A stretch of 64,000 bases of DNA, from positions 1 through 64,000 of the forward strand of contig CAKSAJ010000007.1 in the NCBI GenBank assembly GCA_934435195.1, in the 5' to 3' direction. Under the pieces are notes generated by a model. The model was not told the DNA's origin. It ran no database searches and worked only from the letters and a program-made list of their open reading frames with translations. A program made the translations under genes and the position numbers. The DNA comes from an uncultured Schaedlerella sp. (GTDB lineage Bacteria; Bacillota; Clostridia; Lachnospirales; Lachnospiraceae). Position 1 is the first letter of the stretch. Every line of letters starts with the position of its first letter. Below are positions 53,029 through 61,889 of this stretch, one piece after another.

Positions 53029-53685
53029 ATGAGATATTTAACATTTGCTCTGACAAAAGGACGACTTGCAAAGAAAACATTAGAGATGTTAGAAAGTCTT
53101 GGGATCACTTGTGAAGAAATGAAAGATAAGGATTCCAGAAAATTGATTTTTGTCAATGAAGAGTTGAAACTTAAGTTCTTCCTTGCAAAGGGACCGGATG
53201 TTCCGACTTATGTAGAATACGGAGCAGCCGATATCGGAGTGGTCGGAAAAGATACGATCGTGGAAGAAGGGCGTAAAGTACATGAAGTGCTGGATCTTGG
53301 ATTTGGAAAATGTAAGATGTGCGTATGTGGTTACGAAAACGCACGAGAATTGTTGCAGCACCATGAATTGATCCGTGTTGCCACAAAGTATCCTAATATT
53401 GCAAAGGATTATTTTTATAATAAAAAACATCAGACAGTTGAAATTGTAAAAATGAATGGTTCTATTGAGCTGGCGCCAATTGTTGGACTTTCTGAAGTAA
53501 TTGTAGATATTGTTGAAACCGGAACTACGTTGAAAGAGAATGGTTTGGTTGTGTTAGAGGAAGTGTGTCCGCTTTCTGCAAGAATGATCGTTAATCCGGT
53601 AAGCATGCGTATGGAGAATGAAAGAATTAATGAATTGATTACAAATTTACGTAATCTCTTACAGGAGGATAAAAATGCGAATTGA
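53029..53685 (+). CDS. hisG: ATP phosphoribosyltransferase, short form
   Basis: 218 residues, the short HisG lacking the ACT-like regulatory domain and therefore dependent on HisZ, encoded just upstream. Start LTFALTKGRLAKKTLEML, DVPTYVEYGAADIGVVGKD near 60 and the PRPP motif EIVIVETGTTLKEN-like segment near 160 (DIVETGTTLKENGL). It catalyses the first committed step of histidine synthesis. Its last 11 bases overlap hisD. Confidence 0.96.
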   Translation: MRYLTFALTKGRLAKKTLEMLESLGITCEEMKDKDSRKLIFVNEELKLKFFLAKGPDVPTYVEYGAADIGVVGKDTIVEEGRKVHEVLDLGFGKCKMCVCGYENARELLQHHELIRVATKYPNIAKDYFYNKKHQTVEIVKMNGSIELAPIVGLSEVIVDIVETGTTLKENGLVVLEEVCPLSARMIVNPVSMRMENERINELITNLRNLLQEDKNAN

Positions 53686-54964
53686 GAAATTAGACGAAAA
53701 TACAAAGAAAAATCTTCTGGAAGATCTTTTGAAACGTAGTCCGAACAGCTATGGTTCTTATGAAGCGAGTGTGCAGGAAATCCTGGATACAGTCAAAGAA
53801 AAAAGAGATGCTGCCTTATTTGAATATACTGAGGAATTTGATAAAGCAGTGATTAATGCACAGAATATTCAAGTGACTGAAGAAGAGATAAAAGAAGCTT
53901 ATGAATGTGTAGATGAAGAGTTACTGCGAATCATAAGAAGGGCATTAAAAAATATTGAATCTTATCATGCAAAACAAATGCAGTACAGTTGGTTTGACAG
54001 CAAACCGGATGGAACAATACTTGGACAGAAAGTTACGGCTCTTCAACGTGTCGGAGTTTATGTTCCAGGTGGAAAGGCGGTTTATCCATCTTCTGTTTTG
54101 ATGAATATTATGCCTGCAAAAGTTGCCGGAGTTGAAGAAATCATTATGGTGACACCTCCTGGAAAAGACGGAAAGGTAAATCCTACAACACTGGTTGCTG
54201 CAAAAGAAGCAGGAGCAACAGCGGTTTATAAGGTTGGTGGAGCACAGGCAATCGCAGCACTTGCGTATGGAACAGAGAGTATACCAAAGGTAGATAAAAT
54301 TGTCGGACCGGGCAATATTTATGTCGCACTTGCAAAAAAAGCTGTATATGGACATGTAAGTATTGATTCGATTGCCGGACCAAGCGAGATTCTTGTTTTG
54401 GCTGATGAGACTGCAAATCCACGTTATGTTGCAGCAGATTTGCTCTCTCAGGCAGAACATGACGAACTGGCTTCCGCAATTCTTGTGACAACAAGTAGTG
54501 AACTTGCAGAAAAAGTATCAGCAGAGACAGATAAATTTATCCAGGAATTATCCAGAGGTGAGATTATTCAGAAATCACTGGATAATTACGGACACATTTT
54601 AGTTGCAGATACAATGGAAGATGCAATTGATGCTGCAAATGAGATTGCTTCAGAACATTTAGAGATTATGACAGCAAACCCATTTGATGTTATGACAAAG
54701 ATTCGCAATGCCGGGGCTATTTTTATCGGAGAATACAGCAGCGAACCTTTGGGAGATTATTTCGCAGGACCAAATCATATCCTGCCTACAAATGGAACTG
54801 CAAAATTCTTCTCTCCATTGTCAGTGGATGATTTCTTAAAGAAATCCAGCATCATTTTTTATTCAAGAAACGCATTGAGTGAGATTCATGAAGATATTGA
54901 AAAATTTGCAGAAGCAGAGCAACTGACAGCACATGCAAATTCTATTAAAGTAAGATTTGAATAA
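53675..54964 (+). CDS. hisD: histidinol dehydrogenase
   Basis: 429 residues. GVYVPGGKAVYPSSVLMN near 127, GGAQAIAALAYGTE near 188, GPGNIYVALAKK near 210, SIAGPSEILVLAD near 232 and the zinc/catalytic QAEHDELASAIL near 263 are conserved. It oxidises histidinol to histidine in two NAD-dependent steps. ATG follows AGGAGG (53663-53668) inside hisG, so translation is coupled. Confidence 0.97.
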   Translation: MRIEKLDENTKKNLLEDLLKRSPNSYGSYEASVQEILDTVKEKRDAALFEYTEEFDKAVINAQNIQVTEEEIKEAYECVDEELLRIIRRALKNIESYHAKQMQYSWFDSKPDGTILGQKVTALQRVGVYVPGGKAVYPSSVLMNIMPAKVAGVEEIIMVTPPGKDGKVNPTTLVAAKEAGATAVYKVGGAQAIAALAYGTESIPKVDKIVGPGNIYVALAKKAVYGHVSIDSIAGPSEILVLADETANPRYVAADLLSQAEHDELASAILVTTSSELAEKVSAETDKFIQELSRGEIIQKSLDNYGHILVADTMEDAIDAANEIASEHLEIMTANPFDVMTKIRNAGAIFIGEYSSEPLGDYFAGPNHILPTNGTAKFFSPLSVDDFLKKSSIIFYSRNALSEIHEDIEKFAEAEQLTAHANSIKVRFE

Positions 54965-55018
54965 AAGAGCTGATATTATTATAATTAATAGAAATTAGTA
55001 GATAAGGAGATTATCTCA

Positions 55019-55609
55019 GTGGAAAAAAGAATCGGAAATTGTATAAGAAAAACAAAAGAAACAGATATTGCAATTACAATTAATTTAGACGGACAGGGAA
55101 AGAATCAAATCGATACAGGTATTCCATTTTTTGATCATATGTTAAATGGATTCGCAAGACATGGCCTGTTTGATCTGGATGTAAAGGTTGTTGGTGATCT
55201 TGAGGTGGATTGTCATCATACTGTAGAAGATACAGGTATTGTGTTAGGACAGGCAATTGCAGAAGCGTTGGGAGATAAAGCAGGTATTAAACGTTATGGT
55301 TCTTTCCTGCTTCCAATGGATGAGACACTTGCACTTTGCGCAATTGATCTTTCTGGTCGTCCATATCTGAATTTTCAGGCTGAATTTCCAACCGAGCATA
55401 TTGGTGGATTAGATACTGAGATGATCAAAGAATTCTTTTATGCCGTAAGTTACAGTGCAGCCATGAATCTGCATTTGAAAATTATGGATGGCGGAAACAG
55501 TCATCATATGGCAGAGGCTTTGTTCAAAGCATTCGGAAAAGCACTGGATGCTGCAACATTGGAAGAGCCTCGTATGAAAGACGTCTGGTCTACAAAAGGC
55601 AGCTTATAA
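55019..55609 (+). CDS. hisB: imidazoleglycerol-phosphate dehydratase
   Basis: 196 residues, monofunctional. Two metal-binding repeats: FFDHMLNGFARHG near 37 with DCHHTVEDTGI near 61, and a second near 140-165 with GGNSHHMAEALFKAFGKAL. Length typical of the Firmicute single-domain HisB. GTG start with AAGGAG 10 bases upstream. Confidence 0.96.
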   Translation: MEKRIGNCIRKTKETDIAITINLDGQGKNQIDTGIPFFDHMLNGFARHGLFDLDVKVVGDLEVDCHHTVEDTGIVLGQAIAEALGDKAGIKRYGSFLLPMDETLALCAIDLSGRPYLNFQAEFPTEHIGGLDTEMIKEFFYAVSYSAAMNLHLKIMDGGNSHHMAEALFKAFGKALDAATLEEPRMKDVWSTKGSL

Positions 55610-55666
55610 GTTACTGCTTGGAGAGATCCAATAACAGTAACACTTATAAAGGAGTGGTAACATAAC

Positions 55667-56950
55667 ATGAGTTATAAGAGACTGACCCCATGTATTTTGA
55701 TCGATGGGGGTAAAGCAGTTCGCTGGTTTGATGACAAAACAGTGATTGCAGAAGACGTAGTAGAATTGGCAAGGCAGTATAGCGAGCATGGTGCGGATGA
55801 ACTGCTTATATTTGATCTGTCCAATTTAGATGAAGAGCACGATATGACGATCGATCTGATGAAAAAGATAAATCGCGTCATTGGAATTCCGATGGTCGTA
55901 GGTGGGAATATTTCCCGACAGGAAGATGTGAAAAAAATTCTGTATGCGGGTGCAAAACGTGCAATGTTAAATATGTCAAAACCAGTATCGGTAGAATTAT
56001 TAAAAGAAGTGTCACAGCGGTTTGGCAAACATCGTATTGCTGTATCTATGAATGATTTTGATCAGTTGTTTAAGCACCAGCATCTGATTGATGAATCGGC
56101 TTCGGAATTAGTATTTATGCATCGTTTGGATCTTGCATCTGTAGAGAATATTACAGATATACCATGTGTTGTTGTGACAGACACAATGGAACAGTCAGAA
56201 ATTGTGAAAATATTAAAATCACAGGGTGTAAAAGGAGTATCCGGTAAATTTATCAGTCAGCAGGATATGGATTTTAATCAGTTTAAGAATGTATGTTTAG
56301 AAGAAGGAATACAGATGACGTCATTTGAGAGTATGATGGATTTTTCAGAATTAAAATTAAATTCAGATGGTCTGATCCCGGTTATTGTCCAGGATTATCG
56401 GACAAATGAAGTGCTGATGCTTGCATACATGGATAAGGAAGCATTTGAACACACGATGATGACCGGCCGAATGACATATTTTAGCCGGAGCAGGAAAGCA
56501 CAGTGGGTAAAAGGAGAAACTTCAGGACATTACCAGTATGTAAAATCTTTAACAGCAGATTGTGATAACGATACTCTTTTGGCAAGAGTGCATCAGATAG
56601 GAGCAGCGTGTCATACTGGAAACAGAACTTGTTTCTTTAAGCCGATCGTAGGAAATGATGTCGAGCAAAAGAATCCGCTTCAGATTTTTGAGGCAGTATA
56701 TAATACGATAGTGGACAGAAAGAAAAATCCAAAAGAGGGTTCTTATACGAATTATCTTTTTGATAAAGGGTTGGATAAGATTTTAAAGAAAGTTGGAGAA
56801 GAGGCAACAGAGATTGTGATCGCTGCAAAGAATCCAAATCAAGAAGAAGTCAAGTATGAAATTTCTGATTTCTTATATCATATGATGGTGCTGATGGTTG
56901 AACGCGGGATCACATGGGAAGATATTACAAAGGAACTTTCTGAAAGATAA
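55667..56950 (+). CDS. hisI: HisIE (phosphoribosyl-AMP cyclohydrolase / phosphoribosyl-ATP pyrophosphatase) with N-terminal HisA/HisF-like domain
   Basis: 427 residues in three parts. The N-terminal 215 resemble the HisA/HisF TIM barrel (RLTPCILIDGGKAVRW, ELARQYSEHGADELLIFDLS, GIPMVVGGNI near 72), but the catalytic Asp that follows the first strand in HisA/HisF is not where expected. The middle (about 225-325) is HisI, with zinc-type DCDNDTLLARVHQIGAACHTG. The C-terminus (about 335-425) is HisE with KVGEEATEIVIAAKN. HisIE alone is normally about 200-230 residues, so this is a fusion. The two C-terminal steps are secure; the barrel may be inactive or scaffold. hisH, hisA, hisF and hisC are absent from this operon. 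Confidence 0.9.
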   Translation: MSYKRLTPCILIDGGKAVRWFDDKTVIAEDVVELARQYSEHGADELLIFDLSNLDEEHDMTIDLMKKINRVIGIPMVVGGNISRQEDVKKILYAGAKRAMLNMSKPVSVELLKEVSQRFGKHRIAVSMNDFDQLFKHQHLIDESASELVFMHRLDLASVENITDIPCVVVTDTMEQSEIVKILKSQGVKGVSGKFISQQDMDFNQFKNVCLEEGIQMTSFESMMDFSELKLNSDGLIPVIVQDYRTNEVLMLAYMDKEAFEHTMMTGRMTYFSRSRKAQWVKGETSGHYQYVKSLTADCDNDTLLARVHQIGAACHTGNRTCFFKPIVGNDVEQKNPLQIFEAVYNTIVDRKKNPKEGSYTNYLFDKGLDKILKKVGEEATEIVIAAKNPNQEEVKYEISDFLYHMMVLMVERGITWEDITKELSER

Positions 56951-56983
56951 AAAACGATTCGTACAGATAGTTCTAGTGAACAA

Positions 56984-57032
56984 AAAAAAGACATAGTATG
57001 CAGTAGAGAATACTGTATGCTATGTCTTTTTT
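56984..57032 (+). terminator. long perfect terminator hairpin of the his operon
   Basis: A 22-base arm (56984-57005, from AAAAAAGACATAG) pairs with 57011-57032 (TACTGTATGC...TTTTTT) around a 5-base loop, with two G-T type pairs. It ends at 57032, and GGAGG of the next gene begins at 57033. Confidence 0.92.
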
Positions 57033-57045
57033 GGAGGTGTTATTT

Positions 57046-57351
57046 ATGCCCGGTGAAACGGAAGAACGCAGAAAACAATTATTACACCAGGTGAGAGGAG
57101 TAAAGCAATATCAGGGCTGTGATATTCCGGCAATACATCCGAGATATAGAAATAGCTATCAATCACTTTATGCAAAAGAAGAACGAACAGAAAAAAGTAC
57201 TTTTCAGCTGAGATGCATCATTGCAATTATATGTTTTGCCGGATTTGTATGGATGAAACAAGAGGATGTGAAGATTATCAGTGTAAATAGCACTCAGATT
57301 GTTAATCAGATTGGAAAAACGTTTTTATACAGCTCTTTTATTGGACAGTAA
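57046..57351 (+). CDS. hypothetical single-pass membrane protein
   Basis: 101 residues, unrecognised. A charged N-terminal half (ETEERRKQLLHQVRG, IPAIHPRYRNSYQSLY) is followed by one membrane helix (about 60-78, CIIAIICFAGFVW) and a short tail with ISVNSTQIVNQIG. GGAGG (57033-57037) fixes the ATG at 57046. The his terminator is directly adjacent, and no promoter was found between them, so expression may depend on readthrough. Confidence 0.75.
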   Translation: MPGETEERRKQLLHQVRGVKQYQGCDIPAIHPRYRNSYQSLYAKEERTEKSTFQLRCIIAIICFAGFVWMKQEDVKIISVNSTQIVNQIGKTFLYSSFIGQ

Positions 57352-57366
57352 AATATCAATTTGCTC

Positions 57367-57421
57367 AATCATAGTAAATTAGAAATAGAGGTTGCAAATT
57401 TCTCGACTAAAAGCTATGATT
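57367..57421. promoter_or_regulatory. promoter enclosed by inverted repeats, radical SAM operon
   Basis: TTGCAA (57392-57397), 17-base spacer and TATGAT (57415-57420) form a good SigA promoter (plus strand) 40 bases before the start. Inverted arms AATCATAG (57367-57374) and CTATGATT (57414-57421), with inner AGAAAT (57381-57386) and ATTTCT (57398-57403), surround it, so the right outer arm overlaps the -10. Confidence 0.6.
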
Positions 57422-57459
57422 AAACAAGTGACTTTTACAAAAAATAAAAGGAGGAATTC

Positions 57460-59325
57460 ATGAGAAAACTAGCATTAGATGATGAGATATTAATGAAAAT
57501 AGAGAAGCCTGCCCGCTATATCGGAGGGGAAGTGAACTCGGTTATGAAAGATAAAGAGAATATAGATGTGCGCTTTGCCATGTGCTTTCCAGATGTATAT
57601 GAAATCGGAATGTCACATCTGGGCATACAGATTTTGTATGATATGTTTAATCGTAGAGAAGATGTCTGGTGTGAACGTGTGTATTCTCCATGGACAGATC
57701 TTGATAAGATTATGAGAGAAGAGCAGATTCCGCTATTCGCACTGGAATCTCAGGAACCGGTTAAAAATTTTGATTTTCTTGGAATTACAATTCAGTTTGA
57801 AATGTGTTACACAAATATTTTGCAGGTATTAGAATTGAGTCAGATTCCGCTTCATAGTACAGAACGAACAGAGAAAGATCCTATTGTGATTGGAGGCGGC
57901 CCATGTGCTTACAATCCGGAACCACTTGCAGATTTCTTTGATTTATTTTATATAGGTGAGGGAGAAACAGTATATGATGAGCTGTTAGATACATATAAAA
58001 AATGTAAGTCAGAAGGAAAGAGCAGAAAAGAATTTTTGGAAATGGCAGCAGGGATTGAAGGTATTTATGTGCCACAGTTCTATGAGCCGGAATATAACGA
58101 AGATGGGACATTAAAAGCATTTCATAGAATAAATGAACATGCCCCTGCAAAAGTGAGAAAACAGGTTGTTATGGATGTGACAGATACAACATATCCGATG
58201 AAGCCTGTTGTCCCATATATAAAGGCTACTCAGGACAGAGTGGTTCTTGAAATCCAGCGTGGATGTATCAGAGGATGTCGTTTCTGTCAGGCAGGCATGA
58301 TTTACAGACCGGTTCGCGAACGTAATGTAGAGACATTAAAAGAATATGCAAGAACAATGTTAGATAGCACCGGACATGAAGAAATTTCACTGAGTTCGTT
58401 GAGCTCCAGTGACTATTCACAGCTAGAAGAACTGGTTAATTTTTTAATTGAAGAATTTCCGGGAAAAGGAATCAATATTTCACTTCCATCACTTCGAATT
58501 GATGCATTTTCATTAGATGTCATGAGCAAGGTTCAGGATATTCGGAAGAGCAGTCTGACGTTTGCTCCGGAGGCTGGTTCTCAGCGTATGAGAAATGTTA
58601 TCAACAAAGGACTGACAGAAGACGATATTATCAATGGTGCAGGACAGGCATTTGAAGGCGGCTGGACAAAAGTAAAACTTTATTTTATGCTTGGACTTCC
58701 AGGAGAGACGGAAGAAGATATGAAAGAAATCGCACATTTGTCAGAGCGGGTGGCAAGACGTTATTATGAGATTCCAAAGGAAGAACGTCATGGTAAATGT
58801 CAGATTACAGCAAGCTCCTCTTTCTTCGTGCCAAAGCCGTTTACTCCATTCCAGTGGGCACAAATGTGTACAGCGGAAGAATATATTGAACGTGCACACA
58901 TAGTACGACATGAATTTCAGGAACAGTTGAACCGTAAGAGCTTGAAATACAACTGGCATGAAGCAGATTTGACTGTGTTAGAAGGTGTGTTTGCAAGAGG
59001 GGATAGAAAAACAGCAAAAGTATTAGAGGAAGCGTATCGTTTAGGATGTCTGTATGATTCTTGGTCAGAGAGCTTTAACAATGAGTTGTGGATGCAGGCT
59101 TTTGAGAATACTGGAATCGATCCGGCATTTTATAATTTGCGTAAACGTGAGATGGATGAATTATTCCCTTGGGATTTCATTGATATAGGTGTGACGAGAA
59201 AGTTCTTAGAAAGAGAATGGAATCGTGCCATGAATGGAGAGGTAACACCGAACTGCCGTCAGCAGTGTTCAGGCTGCGGGGCAGCACAGTTTGGAGGAGG
59301 TGTCTGTTATGAAGGCAAGAATTAA
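57460..59325 (+). CDS. TIGR03960-type radical SAM protein
   Basis: 621 residues. N-terminal B12-binding-like domain (about 20-200: RFAMCFPDVYEIGMSHLGIQILYDMF, GGPCAYNPEPLADFFDLFYIGEGE), then a radical SAM barrel with RGCIRGCRFCQAGM near 267 (CxxxCxxC), KSSLTFAPEAGSQRMRNVINKG near 363 and GLPGETEED near 410. The C-terminus ends in CRQQCSGCGAAQF. Substrate unknown; it always travels with a DUF2344 partner, as here (17-base overlap), and often with RNase G. AAGGAGG precedes the ATG. Confidence 0.92.
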   Translation: MRKLALDDEILMKIEKPARYIGGEVNSVMKDKENIDVRFAMCFPDVYEIGMSHLGIQILYDMFNRREDVWCERVYSPWTDLDKIMREEQIPLFALESQEPVKNFDFLGITIQFEMCYTNILQVLELSQIPLHSTERTEKDPIVIGGGPCAYNPEPLADFFDLFYIGEGETVYDELLDTYKKCKSEGKSRKEFLEMAAGIEGIYVPQFYEPEYNEDGTLKAFHRINEHAPAKVRKQVVMDVTDTTYPMKPVVPYIKATQDRVVLEIQRGCIRGCRFCQAGMIYRPVRERNVETLKEYARTMLDSTGHEEISLSSLSSSDYSQLEELVNFLIEEFPGKGINISLPSLRIDAFSLDVMSKVQDIRKSSLTFAPEAGSQRMRNVINKGLTEDDIINGAGQAFEGGWTKVKLYFMLGLPGETEEDMKEIAHLSERVARRYYEIPKEERHGKCQITASSSFFVPKPFTPFQWAQMCTAEEYIERAHIVRHEFQEQLNRKSLKYNWHEADLTVLEGVFARGDRKTAKVLEEAYRLGCLYDSWSESFNNELWMQAFENTGIDPAFYNLRKREMDELFPWDFIDIGVTRKFLEREWNRAMNGEVTPNCRQQCSGCGAAQFGGGVCYEGKN

Positions 59326-60058
59326 ATTTAAAAAATATGGTGCGCTTCGTTTCATCGGACATCTGGATGTTATGCGCTATTTTCAGAAAGTTATGCGTCG
59401 TGCACAAATTCCAATTGCATTTACGGGCGGTTATAGTCCACATATGATCATGTCATTTGCAAGCCCACTTGGAATCGGATTAACCAGCGAGGGTGAGTAT
59501 TTCGACATTGAACTTACAGAGCCAATTGAAAGTGAAAAGGCTGTACGTCAGATGAATGAAGTTGGAGTAGAAGGAATTGAAGTGCTTAGTTTTCGTCAGA
59601 TTGCAGAAGAAAAGAAAGCAACGGGTATGGCAATCGTTGCAGCAGCAGATTATCTGGTAGGACTTAGAAAAGGAATGTTTCCGGATAATTTAGAAGAACT
59701 GGTTCAAAATTTTATAGCTCAGGATCAGATTGAAGTTTTGAAACAAACGAAAAGAAGCGAAAAAGTTGTGGATATTCGACCGATGATCTATCAGATGGAA
59801 ATGAAAAATGACTGTTCGGATCGTTTTGAAAGTCCGACAGATACCCGTGTGGTCGCACTTCAACTTGCAGCAGGAAGTGTGGAAAACTTAAAACCTGATT
59901 TGGTTATGTCTGCATTTTTGAATTTCGCAGGAATCAAAGATTCCGATGTGACATGTGCATACCATCGAATGGAAATGTATGCAAATACAGCAAAAGAGGG
60001 ACAACCGCGTAATCTGGTTTCCTTAGAGAACCTTGGAAAAGAAATTGTAGGAAAGTAG
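59309..60058 (+). CDS. TIGR03936/DUF2344 radical SAM partner protein
   Basis: 249 residues. Starts RIKFKKYGALRFIGHLDVMRYFQKVMRRA, with FTGGYSPHMIMSFASPLGIG near 34, the usual DUF2344 signature. It has no radical SAM motif itself. The family is found beside or fused to TIGR03960 proteins and is thought to act on RNA or ribosome-related substrates, unproven. ATG at 59309 has GGAGG upstream; a longer in-frame start at 59291 overlaps more of the previous gene. Confidence 0.9.
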   Translation: MKARIKFKKYGALRFIGHLDVMRYFQKVMRRAQIPIAFTGGYSPHMIMSFASPLGIGLTSEGEYFDIELTEPIESEKAVRQMNEVGVEGIEVLSFRQIAEEKKATGMAIVAAADYLVGLRKGMFPDNLEELVQNFIAQDQIEVLKQTKRSEKVVDIRPMIYQMEMKNDCSDRFESPTDTRVVALQLAAGSVENLKPDLVMSAFLNFAGIKDSDVTCAYHRMEMYANTAKEGQPRNLVSLENLGKEIVGK

Positions 60059-60066
60059 TGAAGAAG

Positions 60067-61260
60067 ATGGAACGAAAAATTCTCATGACAAGAGAAGATG
60101 GAATTGTTTGGACATATTTTCAAGAGAATGATGAAATAATTGAAATTCATTGCAATGATATGGAGCAGACAGAGCAACAAACTCCTGTGCTGGGAAATAT
60201 TTATATTGGTAAGGTGCAGAATATTGTAGCCAATATCGGAGCGGCTTTTATTGATATTGGAGGCGTAAACTGCTATTACGATATGAGTCAGGCCGAGAAT
60301 GCACTATTTACAAATAAAATCGGAAAGAAACCATTGTGTATCGGAGATGAGCTTGTGGTTCAGATAAGCCGGGAGGCGGTAAAAACAAAGGCGCCTACGG
60401 TGAGTAGTAATCTGAATTTTACAGGCAGATACGCAGTTTTGACATCGGGCAACACAAGAATCGGAGTATCTGCAAAGCTGGCAAAAGCAGAACGTGAAGA
60501 GTATAGGCGAAAGCTTGGAGATCTTGCGAATGAAGAATATGGGATTATTGTGCGGACGAACGCAAAAGATGTTCCATTTGATATTGTTCTGGATGAGATT
60601 GAGCAGTTAAAGAAACGATATGAATCAATTAAAGAGCATGCAGTACATAGAACCTGTTATTCTTGCTTAGAGATGGCTATGCAGCCATATTTGTCAGGGC
60701 TTAAAAATGTGTATACGAATGGTTTGTCAGAAATCCAGGTGGAATGCAAAGATTTGTACGAAGAAGTGCGGTCATATTTTGAAAAAGAACAGCCGGAATT
60801 GTTAGAAATATTACATTTTTATGAAAATGATAAGTTATCACTTTCAAGTTTATATAATCTGCATACAATCAGAGACAGGGCGATGAATGAACGTGTTTGG
60901 CTTAAGCATGGCGGATATCTTGTGATACAGCCAACAGAGGCACTGACAGTAATCGATGTGAATTCAGGAAAATGTGTTTCAAAGAAAAAGACGCCGGAAA
61001 CTTATTTGAAATTAAATCTGGAGGCAGCACAAGAGATTGCAAAACAGCTTCGACTTCGAAATATTTCCGGAATTATACTGGTTGATTTTATAAATATGGA
61101 TGACGATGAATTGATGCAGCAGTTGATCAAAGAAATGCGTATCCTGTGTGGCAAAGATCCTGTTCAGACGACAGTGGTAGATGTAACAGAGTTACAGCTT
61201 ATGGAAATTACAAGGAAAAAAGTACGAAAACCATTATATGAATGTTGGAGAAAAAGATGA
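60067..61260 (+). CDS. rng: ribonuclease E/G (RNase G-like), no zinc-link
   Basis: About 397 residues. An S1-like domain (about 35-120: LGNIYIGKVQNIVANIGAAFIDIG) is followed by the DNase I-like catalytic part with VIDVNSG near 295 and DFINMDDDE near 340, whose aspartates bind Mg. It should cut single-stranded RNA in rRNA/mRNA processing. E. coli-type proteins continue with a CPxC zinc-link and further sequence; here the protein stops at RKKVRKPLYECWRKR, so dimerisation must differ. The start is uncertain: GTG at 60058 has only 2 bases from AGGAAAG, ATG at 60067 has 11. Confidence 0.88.
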   Translation: MERKILMTREDGIVWTYFQENDEIIEIHCNDMEQTEQQTPVLGNIYIGKVQNIVANIGAAFIDIGGVNCYYDMSQAENALFTNKIGKKPLCIGDELVVQISREAVKTKAPTVSSNLNFTGRYAVLTSGNTRIGVSAKLAKAEREEYRRKLGDLANEEYGIIVRTNAKDVPFDIVLDEIEQLKKRYESIKEHAVHRTCYSCLEMAMQPYLSGLKNVYTNGLSEIQVECKDLYEEVRSYFEKEQPELLEILHFYENDKLSLSSLYNLHTIRDRAMNERVWLKHGGYLVIQPTEALTVIDVNSGKCVSKKKTPETYLKLNLEAAQEIAKQLRLRNISGIILVDFINMDDDELMQQLIKEMRILCGKDPVQTTVVDVTELQLMEITRKKVRKPLYECWRKR

Positions 61261-61739
61261 GTAAGAAAGAATTAAAAACAAACGCAATGCGTTTGTTAGA
61301 CCGATTAAAAATACCATATGAATATGAAACTTATGAATGTGATGAATTTGTCAGTGGCGTGCAGACAGCAGAACAAATCGGACTGCCACATGAACAGGTA
61401 TATAAGACATTGGTTACAACCGGTAAGAGCGGAGAGCATTATGTTTTTGTGATTCCAATAGAAAAAGAATTAAATCTCAAAGAGGCAGCAAAGGCGGTAC
61501 ATGAAAAATCAGTTGAAATGCTGCATGTAAAAGACATTACTAAAGTGACAGGATATGTTCGCGGCGGATGTACTGCAATTGGCATGAAAAAGCAGTTTCC
61601 GACAGTGATAGACAGTTCAGCAAAGAGTCTGGAAGAAATCTATGTAAGTGGTGGAAAAATCGGAATGCAGTTAAAACTTGCACCCGAAAATTTGAAAAAA
61701 GCTGCAAATGCAGAGTTCGCAGATATTATTTTTCATTAA
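61257..61739 (+). CDS. ybaK: Cys-tRNA(Pro) deacylase (YbaK/EbsC)
   Basis: 160 residues. YbaK/EbsC fold with VYKTLVTTG near 52 (conserved lysine) and GYVRGGCTAIGMKK near 102, matching the YbaK subclass rather than ProX. It hydrolyses cysteine wrongly attached to tRNA-Pro by prolyl-tRNA synthetase. ATG at 61257 overlaps the rng stop (ATGA) with GGAGA upstream, so it is translationally coupled to rng. Confidence 0.9.
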   Translation: MSKKELKTNAMRLLDRLKIPYEYETYECDEFVSGVQTAEQIGLPHEQVYKTLVTTGKSGEHYVFVIPIEKELNLKEAAKAVHEKSVEMLHVKDITKVTGYVRGGCTAIGMKKQFPTVIDSSAKSLEEIYVSGGKIGMQLKLAPENLKKAANAEFADIIFH

Positions 61740-61747
61740 AAAGTGGA

Positions 61748-61776
61748 TTTACAACTTTGAATTTAGCAGTTATAAT
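61748..61776 (+). promoter_or_regulatory. SigA promoter of lysC
   Basis: TTTACA (61748-61753), 17-base spacer, TATAAT (61771-61776). The resulting leader before lysC is about 107 bases and carries small hairpins (GTTGTA 61850-61855 with TACAAC 61864-61869) but nothing recognisable as a lysine riboswitch. Confidence 0.78.
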
Positions 61777-61889
61777 GTTGAATTGCGGATGCACCATGCA
61801 TTCATGAAGAAGTAAACCAATGCTTCCGAACAGAACAGGATGATAAAGTGTTGTAAGTATGTATACAACAGTACGTTGGAGGATTGAAA

